NCBI RefSeq assembly: GCF_048159605.1 | Contig: NZ_JBLREB010000001.1 | Location: 1,488,001 to 1,552,000, forward strand | From: Ectobacillus polymachus | GTDB taxonomy: Bacteria; Bacillota; Bacilli; Bacillales; Bacillaceae_G | DNA length: 64,000 bases | Reading direction: 5' to 3' | Shown: positions 53,196-62,546 of the stretch, piece by piece | Position numbering within the stretch: position 1 is the stretch's first letter | How the letters are laid out: each line of letters starts with the position of its first letter | The notes under the pieces: model-generated | Told to the model about the DNA's origin: nothing | Databases searched by the model: none | What the model saw: only the letters and a program-made list of their open reading frames with translations | Position numbers and translations under genes: made by a program

Positions 53196-53222
53196 CCCCC
53201 ACATCCTCCCTAGAAGTGGGGG
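53196..53222. repeat. CCCCCAC/GTGGGGG inverted repeat
   Basis: A 7-base perfect repeat around a 13-base loop in the gap between yqzH and yqjQ. It may be a T-less terminator or a solitary end arm of a TnpB element, whose ends have CCCCCACTT/AAGTGGGGG. Confidence 0.4.
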
Positions 53223-53240
53223 AGCTGTTTAAATTCAATT

Positions 53241-54038
53241 CTATTTTTTACGTAAAGCTGCTCCTGCTATCACCTCAAAGGTGCGCGGAAATAATGCGAA
53301 TGCTACAGGACCAATCCCCATCCAACGAGGTAATTGTAACTCACGCTTGTATTTCCAAGTTGTTTTTAGAGTTTCTGCAGCTACATACTCTGGTTTTAAC
53401 AGAATGCCCTGTACACTCTCCACATATTGTCCTGAACGATCAGCAATCTTAAAAAAGTTTGTATGGATAGGTCCTGGATTTACTACTGTCACCTTTATAT
53501 TGGTTGCAGCTAGCTCCATGCGCAGGCTGTTTGATAAACCTATAACGGCATGCTTCGTTGCAGCATATGCACTTGATTTAGGGGTTGCAATTTTTCCTGC
53601 CATAGACGCAATGTTAATAATATGACCGTTATTTCGCTCTACCATTGCAGGCAGAACAGCCTTTATACAGGCTACTACACCAAATACATTCACATCAAAC
53701 ATTGCTTTTACTTCATCTAAAGAGGCATCTTCAAATGATAGAAACTTTCCAAAGCCTGCATTATTGACGAGTACATCTATATATCCTACTTCCTTTGCGA
53801 TACGATCGAATACATCCTGTACTTGCTCTTCCTTTGTAACATCTACTTTGTAGGAATAACAAGAGGTTCGATACTCTTTTTCTAATTTACATTGTAACGT
53901 TTGCAGGCGTTCTTCAGTTCGAGCTAATAAAACAGGAATTCCTCCAAGTTTAGCTGCTTGTATTGCGAGTTGCTCTCCTACCCCGCTGGAAGCACCCGTT
54001 ATTACAATAATCTTTCCTTTCAATTTCACTAACGTCAC
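53241..54038 (-). CDS. yqjQ: Short-chain dehydrogenase/reductase, YqjQ-like
   Basis: The NAD(P)-binding motif TGASSGVGEQLA, NNAG in VLVNNAGFGKF, and the catalytic YAATK (Tyr-x-x-x-Lys) in SSAYAATKHAVIGLS identify the SDR fold; NPGPIHTNF follows. 265 residues. It begins one base after the yqjP stop, so the two are co-transcribed. Substrate unknown. Operon controlled by the palindrome at 55.0 kb. Confidence 0.87.
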   Translation of the reverse strand: MTLVKLKGKIIVITGASSGVGEQLAIQAAKLGGIPVLLARTEERLQTLQCKLEKEYRTSCYSYKVDVTKEEQVQDVFDRIAKEVGYIDVLVNNAGFGKFLSFEDASLDEVKAMFDVNVFGVVACIKAVLPAMVERNNGHIINIASMAGKIATPKSSAYAATKHAVIGLSNSLRMELAATNIKVTVVNPGPIHTNFFKIADRSGQYVESVQGILLKPEYVAAETLKTTWKYKRELQLPRWMGIGPVAFALFPRTFEVIAGAALRKK

Positions 54039-54983
54039 CTACTTTGCATAATACAACCACTCTTCCGATGATGGATCAATGATCACCTGTTGATTATATT
54101 CTAAAAAATCAAGCTGTCCAATTGTTTCTGACATCGTTAAGGATAGTTGCTTCTCATGCACGGCAGGAAATAACTCCACACACACTTCAAAGGCTGTCAT
54201 TGGTCGTTCTTTCAGCATATTTAGCACCTTAAAAGCACGTTCTTCCTGTTTTTGTAATCGTTTTTCTACCAGGGGCTTTACATTCGTAATATCCTTTCCA
54301 TGACCTGTTATAATACGGGAAATAGGCATCTGTGCAAGTCTACGCAAGGTTTCATTATATTGAAGAAGAGATTTCGCTCGCTTTGTTTCGCCATGGTAGG
54401 GGGGCTCTAGAATTGGATTTGATGAGGTTCGCTCTAACAATACATCTCCCCCAATTAATAATTCATCTCTTTCTCTATACAAGGCGATATGGGTAGAAGC
54501 ATGTCCGGGGGTTTCAAGTACAGTAAACTCTGGTAGAATATCTATACTATCTCCTTCTCGTACTCCCGTTGTTAACGATCGCTTACAGGTGTATGCAAAT
54601 GTTTTCTTTAATGAAATATTATGAAAAACGCTTGGGATACCGAACTTTGGCATGCTTTGTTTGATATATGTATCATACGAATCGATAAAATTTTCATCCT
54701 GTGAGATCCACGGTTCATTCCATGAATGACCAATTATATCGGCATCGTTTCGAAATTCATTTAACAAGCCACAATGATCCGCATGATGATGTGTAATAAT
54801 AACGCTCTCAATATCGTCTATACGATATCCTATTTCCCCCAGCTGCTTGATAAGCATAGCTTTACACTTTTCTGTTTTTGTCCCTGTGTCAATTAACGTT
54901 AGTTTTTCTCCCTTCACAACATACACATTTACCGTGCCTATAGCGAATGGAACAGGTAATTCGATTCGTATGATTTTATTCAT
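54039..54983 (-). CDS. yqjP: Metallo-beta-lactamase-fold hydrolase, YqjP-like
   Basis: The zinc-binding motif HHHADH is at residues 65-70 (SVIITHHHADHCG), with HASTHIALY, GGDVLLE and ITGHGKDI completing the metal ligands. The C-terminal winged-helix-like part (MLKERPMTAFEVCVELFP) is typical of this hydrolase group. 314 residues. Substrate unknown. The first gene of the operon with yqjQ. Confidence 0.87.
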   Translation of the reverse strand: MNKIIRIELPVPFAIGTVNVYVVKGEKLTLIDTGTKTEKCKAMLIKQLGEIGYRIDDIESVIITHHHADHCGLLNEFRNDADIIGHSWNEPWISQDENFIDSYDTYIKQSMPKFGIPSVFHNISLKKTFAYTCKRSLTTGVREGDSIDILPEFTVLETPGHASTHIALYRERDELLIGGDVLLERTSSNPILEPPYHGETKRAKSLLQYNETLRRLAQMPISRIITGHGKDITNVKPLVEKRLQKQEERAFKVLNMLKERPMTAFEVCVELFPAVHEKQLSLTMSETIGQLDFLEYNQQVIIDPSSEEWLYYAK

Positions 54984-55011
54984 ATCTTCTTCCTCCTCTC
55001 ACTACTTACAA

Positions 55012-55033
55012 AAACTGAATGTACATTCAGTTT
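55012..55033. promoter_or_regulatory. 22-base perfect palindrome, probable repressor operator
   Basis: AAACTGAATGT at 55012-55022 is followed without a gap by its exact complement. It has the look of a TetR-family operator (TGAATGTACATTCA core). It overlaps the predicted -10 of yqjP. Confidence 0.7.
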
Positions 55034-55057
55034 ACACGTTCCTAAAATATTTGTCAT
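55029..55057 (-). promoter_or_regulatory. Predicted yqjP promoter
   Basis: ATGACA (55057-55052) and TAAACT (55034-55029), 17 bases apart; the -10 falls inside the palindrome, so a bound repressor would block it. Confidence 0.55.
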
Positions 55058-55210
55058 TATTTTCAGATAAGTAGAGGAAAATGCACGAAAACGAATTATA
55101 ATAGTAGTATTGCTTACATAGAAGTACAAAGATTCTATCCATTGTAAGCGCCCTGGGCTTTTCTTCATAGGCTCCAGTGAAATGGAAGGATTACATTTAG
55201 GAGGACTATC

Positions 55211-56050
55211 ATGAAAATTCATAAACTTGCATTTGTCGGATCAGGCTCTATAGCTGAAGCGATAATTGCCGGTCTCATACGTACCCATTACGTTGAACCT
55301 GAACAAATTATCGTCAGCAATCGGTCTAATAAAGACCGTCTTACGTATTTTGCTGAAACATACGGTGTGAACGGCACCCAAGATAAAATGGAATTATTGA
55401 AAGAAGCAAATGTTGTATGCTTTGCCATGAAGCCAAAGGATGTGATAGGAGCCATAGCTTCTATAAAACCATTTATTCGTGAAGATCAACTTATTCTTTC
55501 ACTAGTAGCAGGAGTAGATAGCTCATCCATTACACATTTGTTAGGGAAGAACAATCCCATTGTTCGTGTTATGCCAAATACTTCAGCAGCTATCCTAAAA
55601 TCTGCTACTGCTATATCTCCTTCTAAGCACGCAACACAAGAACAGCTTTCACTCGCACGTGAACTATTTGAAACGATAGGTATGGTTTCCATCGTAGATG
55701 AGGAACAGATGCACGCTGTTACTGCTCTTTCAGGAAGTGGCCCTGCGTATATTTATTATGTTGTGGAAGCAATGGAGAAAGCTGCTATGCAAATTGGCCT
55801 TTCTGAGGAAATAGCTACGCCTTTGATCCTGCAAACTCTACTAGGAGCAGCGGATATGCTGAAGACTTCTGCCAAGCATCCATCACAATTACGGAAGGAA
55901 ATTACGTCACCAAACGGTACGACAGAAGCAGGGGTTCAAGTTCTTGAATCTTATAACATGCAGGAGGCTTTCATTCAATGTATCGTCCAAGCAACCGAAC
56001 GCTCGCACGAATTAGGTGAGGTATTAAACGAAACGATTGAAAAACTATAA
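55211..56050 (+). CDS. proI: Pyrroline-5-carboxylate reductase
   Basis: This enzyme reduces pyrroline-5-carboxylate to proline with NAD(P)H. The dinucleotide motif is AFVGSGSIAEAIIAGL, RVMPNTSAAI is the middle signature and the C-terminal ALSGSGPAYIYYVVEAM with ITSPNGTTEAGVQVLE is complete. 279 residues. Position next to yqjP and rnz suggests the ProI isozyme rather than another paralogue. AGGAGGACTATC precedes the ATG. Confidence 0.93.
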   Translation: MKIHKLAFVGSGSIAEAIIAGLIRTHYVEPEQIIVSNRSNKDRLTYFAETYGVNGTQDKMELLKEANVVCFAMKPKDVIGAIASIKPFIREDQLILSLVAGVDSSSITHLLGKNNPIVRVMPNTSAAILKSATAISPSKHATQEQLSLARELFETIGMVSIVDEEQMHAVTALSGSGPAYIYYVVEAMEKAAMQIGLSEEIATPLILQTLLGAADMLKTSAKHPSQLRKEITSPNGTTEAGVQVLESYNMQEAFIQCIVQATERSHELGEVLNETIEKL

Positions 56051-56056
56051 TGCAAA

Positions 56057-56090
56057 AAACTCCCGCTATCTAATTAAGAAGCGGGAGTTT
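56057..56090. terminator. Bidirectional terminator between proI and rnz
   Basis: ACTCCCGC/GCGGGAGT stem, 14-base loop, A/T runs on both sides. Confidence 0.78.
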
Positions 56091-56115
56091 CATTACCAAA
56101 TATTCGGTTTCCTTC

Positions 56116-57042
56116 TTATCTTTTCGCAATCGAATAGTGCATAAAATCTTCAGCCATCTCAGTCGACGAAAATATTTCTCTTGCTTCTTCTAGTAGCTTG
56201 GCAACAGCCTCACCTTGATACCGTGAACTAATATGTGTCAGAATAAGCTGTTTTACACCTGCAAGCTTTGCAATCGTTGCCGCCTGCGTGGTTGTAGAAT
56301 GAAAGTAGGAAAATGCTAGTTCTTCTGCATCCGCAGCTAATGTTGCTTCATGAATCAGTACATCAGCATGATCTGCTAGCTTTATGCCTGCTTCGCAATA
56401 TCTCGTATCTCCAAGTATGGTTAAAATTCGGCCTTTATGCGGAGCTCCTATAAAATCGCTTCCCTTTAGAACCGTTCCATCTTCTAACGTAACAATCTGC
56501 CCTTCCTTTAATTGCTTATAGATTGGGCCAGGCTTCACTCCTTGCTGCAAGAGCTTATCTACTAAAAGAGCGCCTGGAATGTCTTTCTCAACAATCCGAT
56601 AACCAAAGCATTCTATACCGTGGGACAGATGAGCTGTAGAGACGATAAATTGCTCATCCTCAAAAACAACTCCGTCCTCACTTAATTCAACAATATCAAG
56701 CTGATATTTAATATGTGTCCCGCTGACCAATAAAGCAATGTTAATATATTCTTTTATTCCTTTAGGTCCATACACTGTTAACGGTTCTTCCCCACCTTGA
56801 AAAGAACGGCTTCCTAATAAGCCTGGTAATCCAAAAATGTGATCACCATGCAAATGAGTAATAAAAATTTTTTCAATTCGGCGAGGACGGACAGATGTAT
56901 ATAATACTTGATGCTGCGTTGCTTCTCCACAATCAAAAAGCCACGTGGTCCCTCTCTCTTCAAGGAGCTGCAATGCCATTGCTGATACATTTCTTCCTTT
57001 TGAAGGTACACCAGCTCCCGTTCCTAAAAACACAAATTCCAT
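56116..57042 (-). CDS. rnz: Ribonuclease Z
   Basis: RNase Z matures the 3' ends of tRNAs that lack an encoded CCA. It is a metallo-beta-lactamase-fold enzyme with the main motif THLHGDHIFGLPG at residues 61-73, LGTGAGVPSKGRNVSA at the N-terminus, LGDTRYCEAG and HSTTTQAATIAK, and a final THISSRY. 308 residues. Lies between proI and dinB. Confidence 0.95.
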   Translation of the reverse strand: MEFVFLGTGAGVPSKGRNVSAMALQLLEERGTTWLFDCGEATQHQVLYTSVRPRRIEKIFITHLHGDHIFGLPGLLGSRSFQGGEEPLTVYGPKGIKEYINIALLVSGTHIKYQLDIVELSEDGVVFEDEQFIVSTAHLSHGIECFGYRIVEKDIPGALLVDKLLQQGVKPGPIYKQLKEGQIVTLEDGTVLKGSDFIGAPHKGRILTILGDTRYCEAGIKLADHADVLIHEATLAADAEELAFSYFHSTTTQAATIAKLAGVKQLILTHISSRYQGEAVAKLLEEAREIFSSTEMAEDFMHYSIAKR

Positions 57043-57116
57043 ATTCTCTTACCTCTTTCTCATCTTCTAACGTTTATCTTACGGAATGTTATGTAAAATG
57101 GCAAATCAATCCTCTA

Positions 57117-58337
57117 TTATGTGAATTTTTTTCGTAAGCGATCCTGAAAGGAACTATTTTTTTCCTTTCCTTTTTGGACAATTGATTCACCATATTTTTT
57201 ACGTAGCTCTTCTAGTACTTGTTGAAGGGGCTCTTGCTGCACATCCTCTTCATAAGAAAATAAGTCTAGCTGCTTGCCGGATGATTTTAATTCCACAACA
57301 TTATTTGCTGTAATCCCTAGCAAACGAACAGAACTGCCATTCCAGTGGTTTTTCCATAGTAAACAAGCTACCCTATATATATCCTGCTTACAATCTGTCG
57401 GTCCTTGCAGTTGCATACTTCTCGTTACTACTACTCGATTACTATAGGTCATAGTGAGTTGAATGCTATAAGTAACCATATTCTTTTTTTGTAATCGATT
57501 GCTTACCATACCCGCTATATTCTCAAGCCATGGAAACACAATATGTTCTTCATCTGTATTGGTAGGCAATGTTCGCGAGTTCCCAATCGATTTGAATTGA
57601 TTGATTTGCTCTGGATCAACAGGTCGATCATCGACTCCATTTGCGCGTTGTTTTAATAAGGCGCCGTTTATGCCTAACTCTTTACGTAATACTTTTTCGT
57701 CGCCTTGTGCAAGATCACCTATCGTAACAATGCCCATTTTATTTAATCTTACTGCCGTTTTTTCACCTACGCCGTGCATGCATGTTACATTCAGCGGCCA
57801 CAGAATTTTAGGAACATCTCGTTTTCGCAAAATGGTTATACCAAGGGGCTTTTTCATATTTGAAGCCATTTTTGCTAGAAATTTATTCGGAGCAATTCCG
57901 ATACTGCAAGGTAAGGAAAGCTGCTTAAGTATTTCTTTCTGAATATCGTTTGCAGTACCAAGAGGATTTTCTAAATTCATATCATTCGTCATATCTAAAT
58001 ATCCTTCATCGATAGAAACTGGCTGGATGATGTTTGTATATTGAGATAAAAACTGAAAGAGTAAAAAGGAAGTACGTTTATACAAAGGAAAATTTGGCTG
58101 TTTTACAATAAGATGAGGGCAAAGGCGCTTCGCTTCCCAAACAGGCATGCGCGTGTGAATACCTAGCGCACGTGCTTCATAATTACAGGTTACAATTATT
58201 CCTTTTCTTTGTTTTGCATCGCCTGCTATCGCCAGTGGTTTCCCTTGTAGACTATGATCCTTTGCCATTTCAACAGAAGCATAAAAACTATTCATATCTA
58301 CATGTAAGATAATACGCTGCTTGCTCTTTCTCTCCAA
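57117..58337 (-). CDS. dinB: DNA polymerase IV (Y-family)
   Basis: A translesion polymerase. The palm motifs LHVDMNSFYASVEMAKD and QPVSIDEGYLDM carry the metal-binding Asp and Glu. The middle has CSIGIAPNKFLAKMAS, the helix-hairpin-helix HGVGEKTAVRL follows, and the little-finger domain ends with KQLDLFSYEE, a beta-clamp binding motif. Start TTG 58337 has GAGGTGGATGAA before it, giving about 406 residues; ATG 58367 is less likely. Confidence 0.92.
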   Translation of the reverse strand: MERKSKQRIILHVDMNSFYASVEMAKDHSLQGKPLAIAGDAKQRKGIIVTCNYEARALGIHTRMPVWEAKRLCPHLIVKQPNFPLYKRTSFLLFQFLSQYTNIIQPVSIDEGYLDMTNDMNLENPLGTANDIQKEILKQLSLPCSIGIAPNKFLAKMASNMKKPLGITILRKRDVPKILWPLNVTCMHGVGEKTAVRLNKMGIVTIGDLAQGDEKVLRKELGINGALLKQRANGVDDRPVDPEQINQFKSIGNSRTLPTNTDEEHIVFPWLENIAGMVSNRLQKKNMVTYSIQLTMTYSNRVVVTRSMQLQGPTDCKQDIYRVACLLWKNHWNGSSVRLLGITANNVVELKSSGKQLDLFSYEEDVQQEPLQQVLEELRKKYGESIVQKGKEKNSSFQDRLRKKFT

Positions 58338-58406
58338 TTCATCCACCTCATTCAAAAGAACATACATTCTTATTATACAAAGGAAGATCAACGCTATCAA
58401 TGTATG

Positions 58407-58440
58407 AAAAAAAGGACGAACTCAAAGTAGTCCGTCCTTC
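58407..58440 (-). terminator. Terminator of the yqjE gene
   Basis: AAGGACG/CGTCCTT arms and a 14-base loop followed by seven T on the minus strand. Confidence 0.75.
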
Positions 58441-58456
58441 TTATATTACGATAGGA

Positions 58457-59572
58457 TTATTTTGCAACTTCTTCAATAATAGAAACGACAAGCTCCGCTG
58501 TTTTTACTAATTCCTCAACAGGAATTCTTTCTTTTGTTGTATGAATATCTTCATATCCTACTGAAAGGTTAACAGTTGGAATTTGGAATCCAGCAATCAC
58601 GTTCGCATCACTGCCGCCGCCGCTTTGATGCAAAGAAGGCATACGGCCAATACGAGTAGCGGCACGTTTTGCCACTTCTACAACGTGGTCGCCATCTGAG
58701 AATTTAAATCCTGGATACATTACTTTCACTTCAACCTCAGCGCTTCCACCCATCTCTTTAGCAGTCGTTTCAAATGCTTCTTTCATTTTACGTACTTGTT
58801 CTTGCATTTTTTCTTCTACAAGAGATCTTGCTTCAGCCAAAATCATAACATGATCACAAACGATATTTGTTTGTGTTCCGCCTTCAAAACGTCCAATGTT
58901 TGCAGTCGTTTCGCTATCAATACGTCCAAGCGGCATTTTTGAGATAGCTTTTGCTGCAATCGTAATTGCAGATACACCTTTTTCAGGAGCTACACCAGCA
59001 TGAGCTGTTTTGCCATGAATAATAGCATTTACTTTAGCTTGTGTTGGTGCCGCTACAACAATTTCTCCAACCTTACCATCGCTATCAAGTGCATAACCGT
59101 ATTTTGCAGTAATAAGAGAACGATCTAACGCCTTTGCACCAACTAGACCTGATTCTTCTCCAACAGTTATGACAAATTCTATCTTACCATGAGGAATATT
59201 GTTTTCTTGAATCACTCGAATTGCTTCTAACATGGAAGAAAGACCTGCTTTGTCATCAGAGCCAAGAATAGTTGTACCATCTGAAACGATGTAACCATCC
59301 TTTATAGATGGCTTTACTCCATTCCCAGGAACTACCGTATCCATATGTGACGTGAAATAAATTGTATCCGCATCTTTCGTAGCAGGAAGAGTACAAATTA
59401 AATTTCCAGCACCATGTCCTGTTACGGCAGTTGTATCATCTTCAAATACTTCTAAACCAAGGGCAGTAAATTTACTCTTTAAAACTTTGCAAATTTCTGC
59501 TTCGTGTTTTGTTTCAGAATCTACTTGTACAAGTTCAAAAAACTCGTTTACTAAACGTTGTTCGTTAATCAT
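58457..59572 (-). CDS. yqjE: M20-family peptidase, PepT-like (YqjE)
   Basis: This zinc aminopeptidase has the metal-site segment YFTSHMDTVVPG, LGSDDKAGLSSMLEAI, and VGEESGLVGAKAL, with the general base Glu. The last ligand is in the HTTKERIPVEEL region. QSGGGSDANVIAG lies near the end. 371 residues. Likely cleaves small peptides in the cytoplasm. Upstream of dinB and downstream of mmdA, as in other bacilli. Confidence 0.9.
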   Translation of the reverse strand: MINEQRLVNEFFELVQVDSETKHEAEICKVLKSKFTALGLEVFEDDTTAVTGHGAGNLICTLPATKDADTIYFTSHMDTVVPGNGVKPSIKDGYIVSDGTTILGSDDKAGLSSMLEAIRVIQENNIPHGKIEFVITVGEESGLVGAKALDRSLITAKYGYALDSDGKVGEIVVAAPTQAKVNAIIHGKTAHAGVAPEKGVSAITIAAKAISKMPLGRIDSETTANIGRFEGGTQTNIVCDHVMILAEARSLVEEKMQEQVRKMKEAFETTAKEMGGSAEVEVKVMYPGFKFSDGDHVVEVAKRAATRIGRMPSLHQSGGGSDANVIAGFQIPTVNLSVGYEDIHTTKERIPVEELVKTAELVVSIIEEVAK

Positions 59573-59670
59573 TGAAAATGCCTCCTAATTGATATGTACA
59601 ACAACATCTATTATAACAGAATGTCATAGTAAGAAAAGTTATGAAGGGCTGTCACTTTCGAAGATAAATA

Positions 59671-59703
59671 AAAAAAGAGTACCGAACATAACATTCGGTA
59701 CTC
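59671..59703 (-). terminator. mce-mmdA operon terminator
   Basis: GAGTACCGAA/TTCGGTACTC stem with a 7-base loop and seven T on the minus strand. Confidence 0.85.
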
Positions 59704-59748
59704 AAATAAAGTAAAACTTTCCTAAAGCAGGAGGTTTTACTACTTCTA

Positions 59749-61299
59749 TTATAAAGGAATATTGCCGTGCTTCTTTTTCGGGCGTTCTTCTTTTTTGGAA
59801 CGAAGCATATCAAGAGATTGAATCAATTTAATTCTTGTATCACGAGGATCAATAACATCATCAACAATTCCGTGCTTAGCTGCTACATATGGATTTGCAA
59901 ATTTTTCACGGTATTCATCGATAAGCTTCGTGCGTGTTGCTTCTGGATCGCTGCTTTCGTTAATTTCCTTTGCAAAAATAACGTTAACTGCGCCTTGTGG
60001 CCCCATAACTGCAATTTCTGCATTTGGCCAAGAATATACAACATCTGCGCCAATGGATTTACTGTTTAAAGCAACATAAGCTCCGCCGTAAGCTTTTCTT
60101 AAAATGACGGTAATCTTTGGAACAGTTGCTTCTGAATAAGCAAATAGTATTTTTGCCCCGTGGCGGATAATTCCTCCGTGTTCTTGTTTAATTCCTGGGA
60201 AGAATCCTGTTACATCTTCAAACGTAACAATTGGAATATTAAATGAATCACAGAAACGAATGAAACGTGCAGCCTTATCAGAAGAATCAATATCCAGACT
60301 TCCGGCCATTGCCTTTGGTTGATTACATACGAGTCCTACAACTTCGCCTTTAATTCTTGCAAAGCCAATTACAATATTTTTTGCGAAGCTTTTCTGAATT
60401 TCCATAAAGGAGCCTTCATCTACAATTTGCTCCACTACTTTGCGCACATCATATGGACGAAGTGCATCAAACGGAATAACATCGGTTAAGTCCGGACGAT
60501 AATCGTCTTCATCCGGTGTACCATACATAAGTGGTTTTTCTTCACAGCTTTGTGGTAAATAGCTTAGCAACGCTCTTACAATTTCAATTGCATTTTCTTC
60601 ATCTGTAGCTGCAAAGTGAGCATTTCCACTAATCGTATTGTGAACCTTCGCTCCTCCAAGGTTTTCACCAGAAATGCTTTCACCTGTAACAGCCTCAATT
60701 ACTTTTGGTCCTGTAATAAACATTTGACTTGTTTTTTCTACCATAATAACGAAGTCGGTAATGGCAGGAGAATATACAGCACCACCCGCACATGGTCCCA
60801 TAATGACAGAGATTTGTGGTACAACACCTGAATAAATTGCGTTACGATAAAAAATATGTCCGTAACCATCTAACGAAAGAACGCCCTCTTGAATTCTCGC
60901 ACCACCAGAATCGTTAAGACCAATGATTGGAGCCCCATTCTTCGCTGCTAAATCCATTACATTTGCAATTTTCTTTGCATGCATTTCACCTAAAGCGCCG
61001 CCAAACACAGTAAAATCTTGAGAAAATACATATATCAGACGCCCATTTACTTTTCCGTAGCCTGTTACAACGCCATCCCCTGGTCCTTTTTTAGACTCTA
61101 GTCCAAAATCCACGCAGCGATGCTCCATAAATGCGTGCAATTCTACAAATGTACCTTCATCAAGAAGTAAATCAATTCTTTCCCGTGCAGTAAGCTTTCC
61201 TCTTTCGTGTTGCTTTTCGATGCGCTTATCTCCGCCGCCTAATTCTATTTCACGCTTTCTATCGTATAAATCATTAATTTTTTCGTAAATATCTACCAT
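59749..61299 (-). CDS. mmdA: Acyl-CoA carboxyltransferase subunit (YqjD/MmdA)
   Basis: The carboxyltransferase family handles propionyl-CoA or methylmalonyl-CoA. Two crotonase-like halves are evident: GLNDSGGARIQEGVLSLDGYG and GPCAGGAVYSPAITDF in the first, FEDVTGFFPGIKQEHGGIIRHGAKIL and RKAYGGAYVALNSKSIGAD in the second. 516 residues. It follows mce by 2 bases. The biotin carrier and membrane subunits are not in the window, so the partner complex is unknown. Confidence 0.92.
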   Translation of the reverse strand: MVDIYEKINDLYDRKREIELGGGDKRIEKQHERGKLTARERIDLLLDEGTFVELHAFMEHRCVDFGLESKKGPGDGVVTGYGKVNGRLIYVFSQDFTVFGGALGEMHAKKIANVMDLAAKNGAPIIGLNDSGGARIQEGVLSLDGYGHIFYRNAIYSGVVPQISVIMGPCAGGAVYSPAITDFVIMVEKTSQMFITGPKVIEAVTGESISGENLGGAKVHNTISGNAHFAATDEENAIEIVRALLSYLPQSCEEKPLMYGTPDEDDYRPDLTDVIPFDALRPYDVRKVVEQIVDEGSFMEIQKSFAKNIVIGFARIKGEVVGLVCNQPKAMAGSLDIDSSDKAARFIRFCDSFNIPIVTFEDVTGFFPGIKQEHGGIIRHGAKILFAYSEATVPKITVILRKAYGGAYVALNSKSIGADVVYSWPNAEIAVMGPQGAVNVIFAKEINESSDPEATRTKLIDEYREKFANPYVAAKHGIVDDVIDPRDTRIKLIQSLDMLRSKKEERPKKKHGNIPL

Positions 61300-61301
61300 G
61301 T

Positions 61302-61715
61302 TTACACCTCGGCCCCTATCTTTTTCTCACAAAGCTCATATAACACACCGTGCGCAGCTTTTGGATGCATAAATGCAATTTTCGATCCATGTGCTCCATT
61401 GCGTGGTGTTTCATCAATCATTCGAATTCCTTTTTCCTTCATTTCTTTCAAACGATCTTCAATTGAGCTTACTCCGAGTGCAACATGGTGGATTCCTTCT
61501 CCACGTTTTTCAATAAATTTTGCAATTGGACTGCTGTCTGTTAGCGGTTCCAAAAGTTCTAACTTACTTTCCCCCAATTGTAAGAAAGCCACTCTTACTT
61601 GTTGTGATTCAACCTCTTCTTCCCCTAGTAGTTGCAGTTGTAACGCTTCAGTATAGAACGGAAGCGATTCTTTTAAAGATCGAACCGCAATACCAATATG
61701 ATCGATTTTTTCCAT
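61302..61715 (-). CDS. mce: Methylmalonyl-CoA epimerase
   Basis: This small VOC-fold metal enzyme interconverts the epimers of methylmalonyl-CoA. DHIGIAVRSLKESLPFYTEAL and EGIHHVALGVSSIEDRLKEM carry His ligands, and the C-terminal VLYELCEK holds the last Glu. The start ATG 61715 has AAGGGGTGAAGTAC upstream; 137 residues. It forms an operon with mmdA. Confidence 0.93.
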   Translation of the reverse strand: MEKIDHIGIAVRSLKESLPFYTEALQLQLLGEEEVESQQVRVAFLQLGESKLELLEPLTDSSPIAKFIEKRGEGIHHVALGVSSIEDRLKEMKEKGIRMIDETPRNGAHGSKIAFMHPKAAHGVLYELCEKKIGAEV

Positions 61716-61888
61716 TTTGTACTTCACCCCTTGTTGAACGTTTGATGCAAATATATACATTCTTTTTATATATTCTCGATAAATTTCGAATTTCCTGTTT
61801 ATTTATATATTTTTTTATCGAAATTTGTCTCTTGTTCTACTCCTATTCTATCGCTACAATAAATCTATGAAAGAATAGGAGGTTTATC

Positions 61889-61981
61889 ATGAACAGAAGA
61901 ACACAAAAGTTTTTTGTTTACGTTATGCTCGTAAGTATAATACTTACTACGATTCTCACTGGAATTAGTATGTTTTGGTAA
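61889..61981 (+). CDS. prli42: Prli42-like miniprotein
   Basis: This 30-residue peptide starts MNRRTQKFFVYVMLVSIILT and continues TILTGISMFW: a short basic head and one membrane helix. AATAGGAGGTTTATC is a strong ribosome site. Its size, sequence pattern and position beside yqjB-yqjC match Prli42, the membrane anchor of the stressosome in Listeria and bacilli. Identification is by similarity to what I remember. Confidence 0.75.
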   Translation: MNRRTQKFFVYVMLVSIILTTILTGISMFW

Positions 61982-62030
61982 AATATAAACATTTTGTTGA
62001 ATTTACGGCAGCTATTCATACCAATACTCT

Positions 62031-62546
62031 CTATTTCTTTGGAATAGCACCTTTTGCCCTTGCGATTTCTTCGAAGGTTTGCATACTGTTAAGAATGTAT
62101 ACCTTCGTTCCAATCGGAATATGAGAATATAAATATTCAATATTCTGATTAAGCATTCGAATGCACCCACTTGAAATATATTTTCCAATTGAATTTGGTT
62201 GATTGGTGCCGTGAATTCCATATTTTGATCCATTCGTACCTCTAGCATTAAAGCCAATCCAGCGCGTACCGAGTGGATTGTTTGGACTTCCTCCAGGAAT
62301 ATCCTTTTTTATGTAGTAAGGATTCACTAGTTTACTTACAACATCAAATTCTCCCTCTGGCGTTAACTCATCCGTTTTTCCGGTTGCCACCGGAATAATC
62401 GCTTGAATTTTCCCTTTATCAATATATGCAAGCTTATTGCTTTGTTTATTAATAATAATATAAGGATCTCCCACACGGGGATTATCCCCTAAAGGCCATA
62501 TAGGTGACAGTGCAATCACTAGCATAATTGACAATAATTTCGTCAT
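62031..62546 (-). CDS. L,D-transpeptidase (YkuD/ErfK family)
   Basis: This enzyme forms 3-3 cross-links in peptidoglycan. A signal or anchor helix (LLSIMLVIALSPIWPLG) is followed by the YkuD domain (PYIIINKQSNKLAYIDKGKIQ) with the active site His112 (YGIHGTNQPNSIG) and Cys128 (ISSGCIRML). It resembles YqjB by position. 171 residues, single domain without LysM. Confidence 0.9.
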   Translation of the reverse strand: MTKLLSIMLVIALSPIWPLGDNPRVGDPYIIINKQSNKLAYIDKGKIQAIIPVATGKTDELTPEGEFDVVSKLVNPYYIKKDIPGGSPNNPLGTRWIGFNARGTNGSKYGIHGTNQPNSIGKYISSGCIRMLNQNIEYLYSHIPIGTKVYILNSMQTFEEIARAKGAIPKK

